Shown: positions 8,220 through 15,440 of the stretch, in pieces | Position numbering within the stretch: position 1 is the stretch's first letter | Layout: every line of letters starts with the position of its first letter | Translations under genes and position numbers: made by a program | The notes under the pieces: model-generated | Databases searched by the model: none | The model's input: only the letters and a program-made list of their open reading frames with translations | What the model was told of the DNA's origin: nothing | Assembly (NCBI GenBank): GCA_016286665.1 | Contig: JAEETX010000019.1 | Location: 1 to 36,526, forward strand | DNA: 36,526 bases | Direction of reading: 5' to 3' | DNA from: Oscillospiraceae bacterium | GTDB lineage: Bacteria > Bacillota > Clostridia > Oscillospirales > Oscillospiraceae

Positions 8220-9458
8220 ATGAGCCAGCTTACCGGCGCCTGCGTTTTCGGCCAGTCCGGCGGACCCACCAGCGTCATCAACGCCAGCTTCTACGGAGCG
8301 GTGAAGGCCGCTCTGGACAGTGAGAGCATCACGAAGGTCTACGGCGCGGCCCACGGCATCCAGGGCATCCTGAACGACGTGCTTTACGATATGGGTCAGG
8401 AGGACCCCAAGGAACTAAGGCGGCTGCTGAACACTCCCTCCTCCGCCCTGGGCTCCTGCCGCTACAAGCTGGCGGACCCGGACAAGGACGAGAAGGATTT
8501 TCAGCGCATCCTGGAAATCTTCAAAAAATACGACATCCGCTATTTCTTCTATAACGGCGGCAACGACAGCATGGACACCTGCGAAAAGGTGAGCCGCTAT
8601 ATGCGCCGGGCGGGTTGGGAATGCCGGGTCATGGGCATCCCCAAAACCATCGACAACGACCTTTTCGGCACCGACCACTGCCCCGGCTTCGGTTCCGCAG
8701 CCAAGTACATCGCCACCAGCTGCATGGAGATCGCCCTGGACGCCGCCGTCTACGACTATCCCACCGCCACGGTGGTGGAGATCATGGGCCGCCACGCCGG
8801 GTGGCTGGCGGGCTCCGCAGCTCTGGCTTCCCGCTTCGGCTCCGGGCCGGACCTCATCTATCTGCCGGAGCAGGTCTTCGATCTGGAAGCATTCCTGACG
8901 CGCTGCGAGGCGGTCATCAGGGAAAAGGGCAATGTGTTCGTGGCCGTCAGCGAGGGCATCCAGGACAAGGAGGGCACCTTCATCAGCGAATATGCCTCCA
9001 AGAGCGGCACCGACGCCTTCGGCCACACTCAGCTGGGCGGCCTGGCAGTGTACCTGGCGGACCAGATCAAGAAGTGCTGCGGCGTGAAATCCCGGGGCAT
9101 CGAACTGAGCCTGCTGCAGCGCTGCGGCGCGCACCTGGCCTCCCGCACGGACATCGACGAGGCCATGATGGCGGGCATGACCGCGGTGAACACCGCCGTG
9201 GCCGGCGAAACGGGGAAAATGGTGGCCTTCGACTGCAGCCGCCGGGATGGGACCTATGCCTGCCGCACGAAGCTGGTGCCCCTGCAGGACGTGGCGAACT
9301 ACGAGAAAAAGGTGCCCCAGGAGTGGATACTCCCCGACGGTGCGGGGGTGACGAAGGAATTCGTGAGCTATGTGCTGCCCCTCATCCAGGGAGACTGCGA
9401 GCGGGAAACGAAGGACGGTCTCCCCCGCTTCGCCAAGCTGAAAAAGATCAAGGCGTAA
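8220..9458 (+). CDS. pfp: Pyrophosphate-dependent 6-phosphofructokinase
   Basis: A 412-residue phosphofructokinase phosphorylating fructose 6-phosphate. Two motifs point to pyrophosphate rather than ATP as donor: GGNDSMDT (about residue 113), where ATP enzymes have Gly in place of the Asp, and PKTIDND (about 141-147). Other family blocks are FGQSGGPTSVINAS at the N-terminus, EIMGRHAGWLAG and VSEGIQ. The ATG at 8220 follows an AAGGAGG site; an upstream in-frame ATG at 8202 would overlap that site. The gene diverges from the class II aldolase, and a strong terminator follows. PPi-dependent glycolysis is common in anaerobic Clostridia. Confidence 0.94.
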   Translation: MSQLTGACVFGQSGGPTSVINASFYGAVKAALDSESITKVYGAAHGIQGILNDVLYDMGQEDPKELRRLLNTPSSALGSCRYKLADPDKDEKDFQRILEIFKKYDIRYFFYNGGNDSMDTCEKVSRYMRRAGWECRVMGIPKTIDNDLFGTDHCPGFGSAAKYIATSCMEIALDAAVYDYPTATVVEIMGRHAGWLAGSAALASRFGSGPDLIYLPEQVFDLEAFLTRCEAVIREKGNVFVAVSEGIQDKEGTFISEYASKSGTDAFGHTQLGGLAVYLADQIKKCCGVKSRGIELSLLQRCGAHLASRTDIDEAMMAGMTAVNTAVAGETGKMVAFDCSRRDGTYACRTKLVPLQDVANYEKKVPQEWILPDGAGVTKEFVSYVLPLIQGDCERETKDGLPRFAKLKKIKA

Positions 9459-9470
9459 GAATGTTATGTA

Positions 9471-9507
9471 AACCCTGCGGCAGTTGCTGACTGCCGCAGG
9501 GTTTTCT
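9471..9507 (+). terminator. Rho-independent terminator after pfp
   Basis: A 14-bp perfect stem, AACCCTGCGGCAGT (9471-9484) and ACTGCCGCAGGGTT (9490-9503), has a five-base loop and ends in TTTTCTT. It starts 12 bases after the pfp stop and separates it from the convergent spoIVB gene; the A-rich left side could let it act on the other strand too. Confidence 0.92.
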
Positions 9508-10547
9508 TATGCCGCCGCCTTTTTTTCCGCCGCGTTGTCTGCTGCTTCCCCTGTATGCAGCATGTCCTCGATGCTGATGCCGTAACCCTTGGTAGGGTCG
9601 GAGACCAGGACGTGGGTCACGGCCCCCGCAAGCCGCCCGTCCTGGAGGATGGGGCTGCCGCTCATGCCCTGGACGATGCCGCCGGTGAGGCGGAGGAGGC
9701 GTTCGTCCGTCACCTGGATCAGCAGGTCCCGGCTGCCGCCGCCGGGATAGACCCGCAGGATGCGGGCGCTGTACTTCTCCCGGCGGCCGCTGACGTCGGA
9801 GAGAATCTCCGCCGCGCCGCAGCGCAGCTCCCCCAGGGGGCAGAGCTCTGCCGGCTCTCCCAGTGTCTCCGGCAGCGCGCCGGGCTCCAGCAGGCCGAAG
9901 ATGCCTGCCTCCCGGTTCTCCAGGATGCTGCCGAAGGGCGCTTCCAGGCCCATGTTTCCCTTCAGCTCTCCCGGCTCCCCCGCGCTGCCCCGCAGGATGG
10001 ATTCCACGCTGGCCTTGCCCACGACGCCGCTTTTCATGGGCAGCATCACTCCCGTGTCCACGTCGCTGACCCCATGGCCCAGCGCGCCGAAGCGGCCGGT
10101 GGCCGGGTCATACCAGGTCATGGTGCCGATGCCGCTGAGGCCGCTGCGCAGCCAGACCCCCAGCTCCGGCTGCCCGTCCTCCCCCTTTTCCGGACGGACG
10201 GTGACCTGCATTTCCTTTCCCTGGCGGAGGAAGCGGACGCTAACCTCCTCTCCCTCCGTCTCCAGGGCCTCCCGCAGCTGGCGGGCGGTGCTCACATGGA
10301 CGGCCCCCACGTCCACGATCAGGTCCCCGCTGCGGATGCCCGCTTCATAGGCCGGCGACCGGCTGCCGTCGGGGGTCTCCAGCTCCGACATGCCGATCAC
10401 CAGCAGCCCGTCCGTCTCCAGATGCACCCCGATGGCGGCCCCCACCGGCACCAGCTGCCGGGGCGGTTCCTCCGCTGCCGCCGGGCTCAGCAGCAGAAGG
10501 AACACGGCGGCCAGGGCCGCCGCTCCTTTTTTGATCATTTTTGCCAC
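9507..10547 (-). CDS. spoIVB: SpoIVB peptidase (family S55)
   Basis: SpoIVB is a serine protease made in the forespore that triggers the SpoIVFB pathway for sigma-K activation. The 346-residue protein has an N-terminal hydrophobic signal/anchor (about residues 5-25), a PDZ domain (GIRSGDLIVDVGAVHVSTARQL), and an S55 domain with the catalytic histidine in FGALGHGVSD (about H158) and serine in GIVQGMSGSPI (about S298). I chose the GTG at 10547 because an AAGGAG site lies ten bases upstream; an ATG seven codons earlier at 10568 has no ribosome site. The gene is strong evidence for an endospore former. It is divergent from the M14 peptidase. Confidence 0.93.
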   Translation of the reverse strand: MAKMIKKGAAALAAVFLLLLSPAAAEEPPRQLVPVGAAIGVHLETDGLLVIGMSELETPDGSRSPAYEAGIRSGDLIVDVGAVHVSTARQLREALETEGEEVSVRFLRQGKEMQVTVRPEKGEDGQPELGVWLRSGLSGIGTMTWYDPATGRFGALGHGVSDVDTGVMLPMKSGVVGKASVESILRGSAGEPGELKGNMGLEAPFGSILENREAGIFGLLEPGALPETLGEPAELCPLGELRCGAAEILSDVSGRREKYSARILRVYPGGGSRDLLIQVTDERLLRLTGGIVQGMSGSPILQDGRLAGAVTHVLVSDPTKGYGISIEDMLHTGEAADNAAEKKAAA

Positions 10548-10677
10548 AAGCTCTCTGCTCCTTTTCATTGTTGCCCAGGCGGACCGCTGTGTCCGCCTCT
10601 AGCAGTATGCCGCAAAGAAAGCAAAAAACCAGTGACAATATTCTGCGCTTTTGGCACCGTCCGATCCAGCCGTGTGA

Positions 10678-10707
10678 TTGGCATTTTCTTCCATTCGTGC
10701 ATAGAAT
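10678..10707 (+). promoter_or_regulatory. Promoter of the M14 peptidase gene
   Basis: TTGGCA (10678-10683), an 18-base spacer and TAGAAT (10702-10707). The -10 region reads CATAGAAT, which also resembles the CATACAAT-type -10 of the sporulation factor sigma-E, so either sigma-A or sigma-E could use it. Confidence 0.6.
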
Positions 10708-10734
10708 GTACTATGAAGGAGGTGCTCAGACGAT

Positions 10735-12015
10735 TTGAACCTTTTGCGTTACGGCTCCGTTGGCCCCCAGGTGGAGCTGGTGCAGCTTGCCCTGCAGCGG
10801 GAGGGCGCTCTGCGGGAGGACCCGGACGGCATTTTCGGCGCGCGCACCCGCGCCGCCGTCACAGGCTTTCAGCGCCGAAACGGTCTGGCGGCGGACGGCG
10901 TCGTGGGAAAGGCCACCTGGCAGACCCTGACCCCCTGGCTCACGGGCTGCCGCACCGTCACCGTCCGGCCGGGGGACACGTTTTACAGGCTGGCGGTGCG
11001 CTGGGGCGTCAGCCTGCGCAGCGTGGAGACCGCCAACCCGGAGGTGGACCCTCTGAACCTGCAGCCGGGGCAAAAGCTGGTGCTGCCCCTCCCCTTCGAG
11101 GTGGTGCCCGCAACGATCCGCTTCACCTCCACGGCGCTGTCGTACTGCGCGGAGGGGCTGGCGGCAAGGTATCCCTTTCTGGAAACGGACAGCGCGGGGC
11201 AGAGCGTGCTGGGAAAGCCGCTGCGCCTCCTGCGCTTCGGCCGGGGGCGGAACGCGGTGTTCTTCAACGCCGCCCACCACGCCAACGAGTGGATCACCGC
11301 GCCGCTGGTGCTGCGATTCCTGGAAAGGCTCTGCGCCGCCTACGCTTCCGGCCGGGCCGTCGGCGGGGTCATGGCCTCCGAGCTCTGGAATCGCTGCACG
11401 CTCCGCCTGCTGCCCATGGTGAACCCGGACGGGGTGGACCTGGCGACCGGGGAGATCGCCCCCGGATCGGAGGCTTACGCCCAGGCACTGGCCATGAACG
11501 GCTCCCGGGCGGGCTTCCCGGAAAACTGGAAAGCCAACATCCGGGGCGTGGACCTCAACCTGCAATACCCCGCGGGCTGGGACGATGCCCGACGCATCAA
11601 GTTCTCCCAGGGCTACACGAAACCGGGACCGCGGGATTATGTGGGCTCTGCGCCCCTGACGGAGCCGGAGAGCCGCGCCGTCTATGATTACAGCCTGCGC
11701 AATCCCTTCGATCTCACCCTCAGCTATCACACCCAGGGGCAGGTCATCTACTGGAAATACGACGGCTTCGACCCGCCCCACGCCAAGGTCATCGGCAGGC
11801 GTCTGGCAGCCCTCAGCGGCTACGCCCTGGAGCTGACGCCGGAGGAATCCGCCTACGCCGGATACAAGGACTGGTTCATCCAGCAGTTCGACCGCCCCGG
11901 TTATACCGTGGAGGCGGGCGAGGGCGTCTCTCCCCTGCCCCTCGGGCAGTTTGAGGAGATCTATCGCGCCAACGAACCCCTGCTGGCCTATGCCATGCTG
12001 GCGACGGTGGGGTAA
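10735..12015 (+). CDS. M14 zinc carboxypeptidase with peptidoglycan-binding and LysM modules
   Basis: A 426-residue wall-lytic enzyme resembling gamma-D-glutamyl-meso-diaminopimelate peptidase I. It starts with a PG_binding_1 repeat (residues 3-65; GSVGPQVELVQLALQ, DGIFGARTRAAVTGFQ, DGVVGKATW), then a LysM module (about 75-122; VRPGDTFYRLAVRWGVSL), then an M14 catalytic domain. Zinc ligands are H182 and E185 (HHANE) and H332 (SYHTQGQ); the catalytic glutamate is E393 (YTVEAGEG). The TTG start at 10735 has a strong AAGGAGGTG site about ten bases upstream. No signal peptide is present, as in the cytoplasmic or spore-associated Bacillus enzyme. The spoIVB neighbour fits a role in spore cortex or mother-cell lysis. 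Confidence 0.9.
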   Translation: MNLLRYGSVGPQVELVQLALQREGALREDPDGIFGARTRAAVTGFQRRNGLAADGVVGKATWQTLTPWLTGCRTVTVRPGDTFYRLAVRWGVSLRSVETANPEVDPLNLQPGQKLVLPLPFEVVPATIRFTSTALSYCAEGLAARYPFLETDSAGQSVLGKPLRLLRFGRGRNAVFFNAAHHANEWITAPLVLRFLERLCAAYASGRAVGGVMASELWNRCTLRLLPMVNPDGVDLATGEIAPGSEAYAQALAMNGSRAGFPENWKANIRGVDLNLQYPAGWDDARRIKFSQGYTKPGPRDYVGSAPLTEPESRAVYDYSLRNPFDLTLSYHTQGQVIYWKYDGFDPPHAKVIGRRLAALSGYALELTPEESAYAGYKDWFIQQFDRPGYTVEAGEGVSPLPLGQFEEIYRANEPLLAYAMLATVG

Positions 12016-12071
12016 ACGCACTCTATCCGGCGCGGCCGGGACGCAGGCGCGCAGTCTGACAGGAGCAAAAG

Positions 12072-12128
12072 AAAGGAACAGCCCCCGGCACGGCAGCTTC
12101 CTTCTGCGTCCGTGAGCTGTTCCTTTTT
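12072..12128. terminator. Bidirectional terminator between M14 peptidase and methyltransferase
   Basis: AAAGGAACAGC (from 12072) pairs with GCTGTTCCTTT (12116-12126) across a large, partly structured loop. The plus strand ends in TTTTTT and the minus strand in CCTTTCTTTT, so it can serve both convergent genes. Confidence 0.8.
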
Positions 12129-12199
12129 TGATCAATTTTACCTGCAGCGGAGCCGCCGCGTCTTTCGTTCTCTCCCCGCGCCTTTGCGGACAGGCCGGT

Positions 12200-12949
12200 C
12201 TAACCCTTGACTGAGCGCATCGCCAGGAAGGTCGGGATATGCAGTTCGTGCAGGCGGCCAACGCCGTTGGTATCCTCATAGAGGCTCTGAAGCGTGAAGC
12301 CCGCCTCCAGCTGTCCGCCGATCTGCTCCTCCAGCGTATGGGAGAATTGAAAACCCGCATCGTCCGCTTCCAGCTGCGCCCGCTGCGCTGCGTCAGTCAG
12401 GGGATCGAAGGGGAGATGGTTGACGATCTCCCGCTCGTCCTCGTCCACGATGAAATTGACATAGTGGTCAACGCCTGAAAGCAGCGTTCCGCCCCGCTTC
12501 AGCACGCGCCAGCACTCCCGCCAGAGCGGCCTGACCTCCCGGATGTAACAATTGGAGACCGGGTGGAAGATCAGGTCGAAGGTCTCGTCCGGAAAGGGCA
12601 GCGGCTTTGTCATATCGGCCCGTACGATGGATATGGCGTAGCCCTCCCGCTCGGCCACCATGCGCTCGCTGGCAAGCTGCCGCTCGGAATAGTCCAGCAC
12701 CGTGCATTCCGCGCCGAGAGCGGCGAAGATCGGCATCTGCTGACCGCCGCCGCTGGCGAGGCCGAGGATGCGCTTGCCCCTCAGTTCTCCGAACCAGGCA
12801 TGGGGGACCGGCTTTGTAGGCGTCAGCAGAACGTCCCAATGCCCCTGCACGGCGGCCAGATATGTCTCATGACAAATGGGTTTTCCCCATTCCCAGCCTT
12901 GCTCCACCCAGCGGTCGATCGTCGATGCGTTGACGTCCTGGTAGTTCAT
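12200..12949 (-). CDS. Class I SAM-dependent methyltransferase
   Basis: A 249-residue Rossmann-fold methyltransferase. Motif I reads KRILGLASGGGQQMPIFAALGA (residues about 58-80), motif II VLDYSERQL, and motifs III-IV RADMTKPLPFPDETFDLIFHPVS, all typical of the Methyltransf_11 group. The substrate is unknown; the C-terminal part gives no specificity. The start at 12949 has GGAG just upstream. It begins 46 bases after the NIF3-like gene on the same strand, so it may be the last gene of that transcript. Not UbiE-like in neighbourhood; no pathway assignment is justified. Confidence 0.85.
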   Translation of the reverse strand: MNYQDVNASTIDRWVEQGWEWGKPICHETYLAAVQGHWDVLLTPTKPVPHAWFGELRGKRILGLASGGGQQMPIFAALGAECTVLDYSERQLASERMVAEREGYAISIVRADMTKPLPFPDETFDLIFHPVSNCYIREVRPLWRECWRVLKRGGTLLSGVDHYVNFIVDEDEREIVNHLPFDPLTDAAQRAQLEADDAGFQFSHTLEEQIGGQLEAGFTLQSLYEDTNGVGRLHELHIPTFLAMRSVKG

Positions 12950-12995
12950 CTCTGTCTCCGATCCGTTCCACGCTCCGTCGGGAAACGGCGCCGTC

Positions 12996-13760
12996 TCACA
13001 CGTAATACTTCTCCGGCTGTCCGTGGGCGGCGATGCGGAGCCTGAGGTCCGGGAATTCGTCCGCCAGCCAGTCCCGCAGGACGGGGATCACCACGTTTTC
13101 CGTGTTGAAATGACCTGCGTCGATCAGGTTCAGGCCCAGTTCTCTGGCACGCAGAAACTGGTCGTGCTTCACGTCGGCGGTCACGAAGGTGTCGCAGCCG
13201 GTGCGGGCGGTCTCCTCCAGCATGCTGCCGCAGCTGCCGCCCCCCACCGCCACCAGGCACACGGGCCGCCCGCCGTCCACATAGCGCAGTCCCGCACAGC
13301 CGAGCCTTTCCTTCGTCCGGCGCAGGAAATCCGGCAGCGGCAGAGCCTCCGGCAGGCTGCCCAGGCGGCAGATGTGCTCCAGCTCATAGGGACGGGCGTC
13401 CCCCAGGCCCAGGGCTGCGGCCAGGGCGTCGTTCACACCGCCGTCCGCCGCGTCCAGATTCGTGTGCATACAGATGGCGGCCATATGCCCGGTGAGCAGG
13501 TCCATGGCCTTCTTCCCCTGGGGAGCCTCGCTGCTGACGGTCTTCAGGTCGAAAAACAGGGGATGGTGGCTCATCACCAGCCCCGCGCCCCAGGCCTTCG
13601 CCTCCGCGACCACTTCCCCGGTGATCTCCAGGGCCAGCATCACCGAGCCCACGCTCCAGTCCCGGCTGCCCACCAGCAGACCCACGTTGTCAAAATCCAG
13701 CTTTGTTTCCACAGGGGCCTTCGTATTCAGAAAATCGAAGATTTCACCAACCGTAGGCAT
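12996..13760 (-). CDS. NIF3-like dinuclear metal centre protein
   Basis: A 254-residue member of the NIF3/DUF34 family (often labelled GTP cyclohydrolase I type 2), whose true biochemical role is unsettled. Metal-site residues are visible in VMSHHPLFF (H65, H66), HTNLDAADGGVN (D103) and the C-terminal GHFNTENVVIP. It is the short form, as in Escherichia coli YbgI, and lacks the inserted PII-like domain of Bacillus YqfO (about 370 residues). Its start overlaps the end of trmK by 17 bases, giving the conserved trmK-nif3 pair seen beside sigA in many Firmicutes. Confidence 0.92.
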   Translation of the reverse strand: MPTVGEIFDFLNTKAPVETKLDFDNVGLLVGSRDWSVGSVMLALEITGEVVAEAKAWGAGLVMSHHPLFFDLKTVSSEAPQGKKAMDLLTGHMAAICMHTNLDAADGGVNDALAAALGLGDARPYELEHICRLGSLPEALPLPDFLRRTKERLGCAGLRYVDGGRPVCLVAVGGGSCGSMLEETARTGCDTFVTADVKHDQFLRARELGLNLIDAGHFNTENVVIPVLRDWLADEFPDLRLRIAAHGQPEKYYV

Positions 13761-14409
13761 CCTTCATATCCTCCAGCAATTCTTCCGTCCGGCGCAGTTC
13801 CGCCGGATCGGGCTGCCGGGCCTTCCCCATCCCGGCCAGAGACCGTTCCAGCTGCCGATACAAGCGATGGGCGTAAGCCGTCTCCGTGAACCCGGCCCAC
13901 AGGTGGGCAGGGCGCGGCAGGGGCGCTTCCCCCGTCTCCGCCAGGAACACCCAATAGAGCCGGTTTCGCTCGGAAACCGGCTTTTCCTCCCGGACGAGCA
14001 GACCGTGGCCGTAGAGCCAGGTCAGCAGCTCGGCCCGTTTGGTCATGGGCTGGAGGATGAGGCGCTTCCCCGTCCAGTCCCAGCCCGCGCTTTCCAGGAT
14101 GGAGACCATGGTCTCCCCGCTCATACCCGCGATGACCACCGCGTCCGCCTCCCGGGGGCGGATACCCTCCAGGCCGGGGCAGAGGCGAAATTCGACGCCC
14201 GTCACCCCATAGCGCCGGGCGGAGGCGCGGGCAGCCTCCAGCGGCCCCGGGGCGATGTCCGAGGCGATGACATGTTCGCAGACGCCCCTTTGCCGGAGCC
14301 ACACGGGCAGATAGCCGTGGTCCGTCCCCACGTCCGCCGCCCGCGCGCCGGGCGGGACCAGCTCCCCCACAGCCAGCAGCCGGGGCGTCAATCGGATCAG
14401 TTCCGTCAT
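13744..14409 (-). CDS. trmK: tRNA (adenine(22)-N1)-methyltransferase
   Basis: TrmK (221 residues) methylates N1 of A22 in tRNA. The SAM-binding motif AADVGTDHGYLPV spans about residues 24-36, followed by ASDIAPGPLEAARASARRYG, LEGIRPREADAVVIAGMSGETM, LILQPMTKRAELLTWLYGHG and a C-terminal helical region as in Bacillus YqfN. It overlaps the following NIF3-like gene. Its ATG lies only six bases after a terminator-like hairpin and no Shine-Dalgarno sequence is visible, so either the message is initiated unusually or expression depends on read-through. Confidence 0.92.
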   Translation of the reverse strand: MTELIRLTPRLLAVGELVPPGARAADVGTDHGYLPVWLRQRGVCEHVIASDIAPGPLEAARASARRYGVTGVEFRLCPGLEGIRPREADAVVIAGMSGETMVSILESAGWDWTGKRLILQPMTKRAELLTWLYGHGLLVREEKPVSERNRLYWVFLAETGEAPLPRPAHLWAGFTETAYAHRLYRQLERSLAGMGKARQPDPAELRRTEELLEDMKDAYGW

Positions 14410-14414
14410 GATGC

Positions 14415-14444
14415 AAAAAGACCGGCGGTTCAGGCCGGTCTTTT
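14415..14444 (-). terminator. Terminator between the DUF1858 gene and trmK
   Basis: On the minus strand a GACCGGC/GCCGGTC stem extended by AAAA/TTTT pairs (14416-14444) ends in a run of five T residues. It lies five bases after the DUF1858 stop and directly before the trmK start. Confidence 0.8.
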
Positions 14445-14448
14445 CTCC

Positions 14449-14679
14449 TTACACCCGATTGGCCGCCAGGCCTTCGATCACGCCGTTGACGGCGCTGACG
14501 AACGCGTCAGGGTCGACGCCGTGCACCAGGCAGGCTTCCTCCACCGTCTCCTCGGATGCGGCGGCGCAGCCGATGCAGTGCATGCCGATGGCGGTGAACA
14601 GGGGGATGATCTCCTCCGCGAAATCCATTTCCAGCACTTCGGCGATCATGGTTTCCTTATTCAGCTTTTGGGGTTCCAT
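14449..14679 (-). CDS. DUF1858 domain protein
   Basis: A 76-residue protein that is one DUF1858 (ScdA-N-like) domain, with the family pattern MIAEVLEMDFAEEIIPLF then GMHCIGCAAASEETVEEAC. The C35-x2-C38 pair is the conserved redox or metal-binding feature; related domains occur in ScdA/RIC di-iron repair proteins and hybrid-cluster neighbours. The function of the stand-alone form is not established. A promoter with TTGTAT-17-TATAAT lies upstream and a GGGAGGG ribosome site precedes the ATG; a terminator follows, so it looks monocistronic. Confidence 0.85.
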   Translation of the reverse strand: MEPQKLNKETMIAEVLEMDFAEEIIPLFTAIGMHCIGCAAASEETVEEACLVHGVDPDAFVSAVNGVIEGLAANRV

Positions 14680-14729
14680 TGGTCGTATCCCTCCCGGTTT
14701 ACTCTGTTGTTTGGTTGCTTTATGGGGAT

Positions 14730-14758
14730 ATTATAACCGCGCCGCGTCGAAAATACAA
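14730..14758 (-). promoter_or_regulatory. Promoter of the DUF1858 gene
   Basis: On the minus strand: TTGTAT (14758-14753), a 17-base spacer and TATAAT (14735-14730), about 50 bases before the start codon. Confidence 0.7.
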
Positions 14759-14789
14759 TACCCTTGTCGCGGGTTTCTTGTGAATGGCT

Positions 14790-15030
14790 GCGCGGTTCTT
14801 TCGTGCGGTTCTTTCGTACGGTTTTTCCGCAGCTGCCTCTCCGGATTTGCAAGAAGGATGCAGACACGGATGTGCTTTGCTTCGCCGCCTTCGATCGGCG
14901 TTCGCGCGGGATACAGTTTGCCTCCGAAGCGCTCCCGGAAACGCTTTCTCCGTAAAATCCCCGGTTTTTTCCGCGAAATCCGAAGGAATGAGAAATCCGG
15001 AATCGCTTTTTCCGTGAAATCCGAAATTCG
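14790..15030. repeat. Degenerate short repeats in a gene-free stretch
   Basis: Between the DUF1858 promoter and the tRNA promoter no gene is supported. GCGGTTCTTTCGT occurs twice in tandem (14792-14804, 14805-14817), followed by a degenerate third copy. From about 14945 to 15030 a unit of the type TTTTTCCGyGAAATCCGAA recurs about three times with changes. The frames across it are open but look like GC-driven noise. Confidence 0.5.
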
Positions 15031-15033
15031 TGC

Positions 15034-15062
15034 TTGACAAGGGTGTGGCGCTGTGGTATAGT
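15034..15062 (+). promoter_or_regulatory. Promoter of tRNA-fMet
   Basis: TTGACA (15034-15039), a 17-base spacer and TATAGT (15057-15062). The tRNA begins 21 bases after the -10 box. Confidence 0.9.
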
Positions 15063-15082
15063 AATTAAGCTTCAGGCGATAT

Positions 15083-15159
<77 letters not shown>

Positions 15160-15164
15160 TTCGG

Positions 15165-15200
15165 CAGACATGACGGTTTTCCGTCGTGTCTGTCTTTTTT
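15165..15200 (+). terminator. Terminator downstream of tRNA-fMet
   Basis: AGACATGACGG (15166-15176) pairs with CCGTCGTGTCT (15181-15191) with one wobble, followed by GTCTTTTTT. The rest of the gap to hsdR (to 15440) shows no gene. Confidence 0.8.
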
Positions 15201-15440
15201 GTTTCCCGACCAAGGGGCCGGAAACCGAGCGATATCAATGCTTCCGGGCACTCGAAAGCTTTTCGTAATCTGATGTCATTCTTCATCCCTCTGTCTCTGT
15301 TACTGCCGCGATTTATTCAGTCTTTCTTTACTCCATCGAAACTTGCGGTCGCCCTTTGGCTGTCCGCCTTCGCCAAACTGTCCCATTGGCAGATCAAAGG
15401 TGCCGTGAATGGGACGGTTTCGGAATTATATCCTCGCGCT

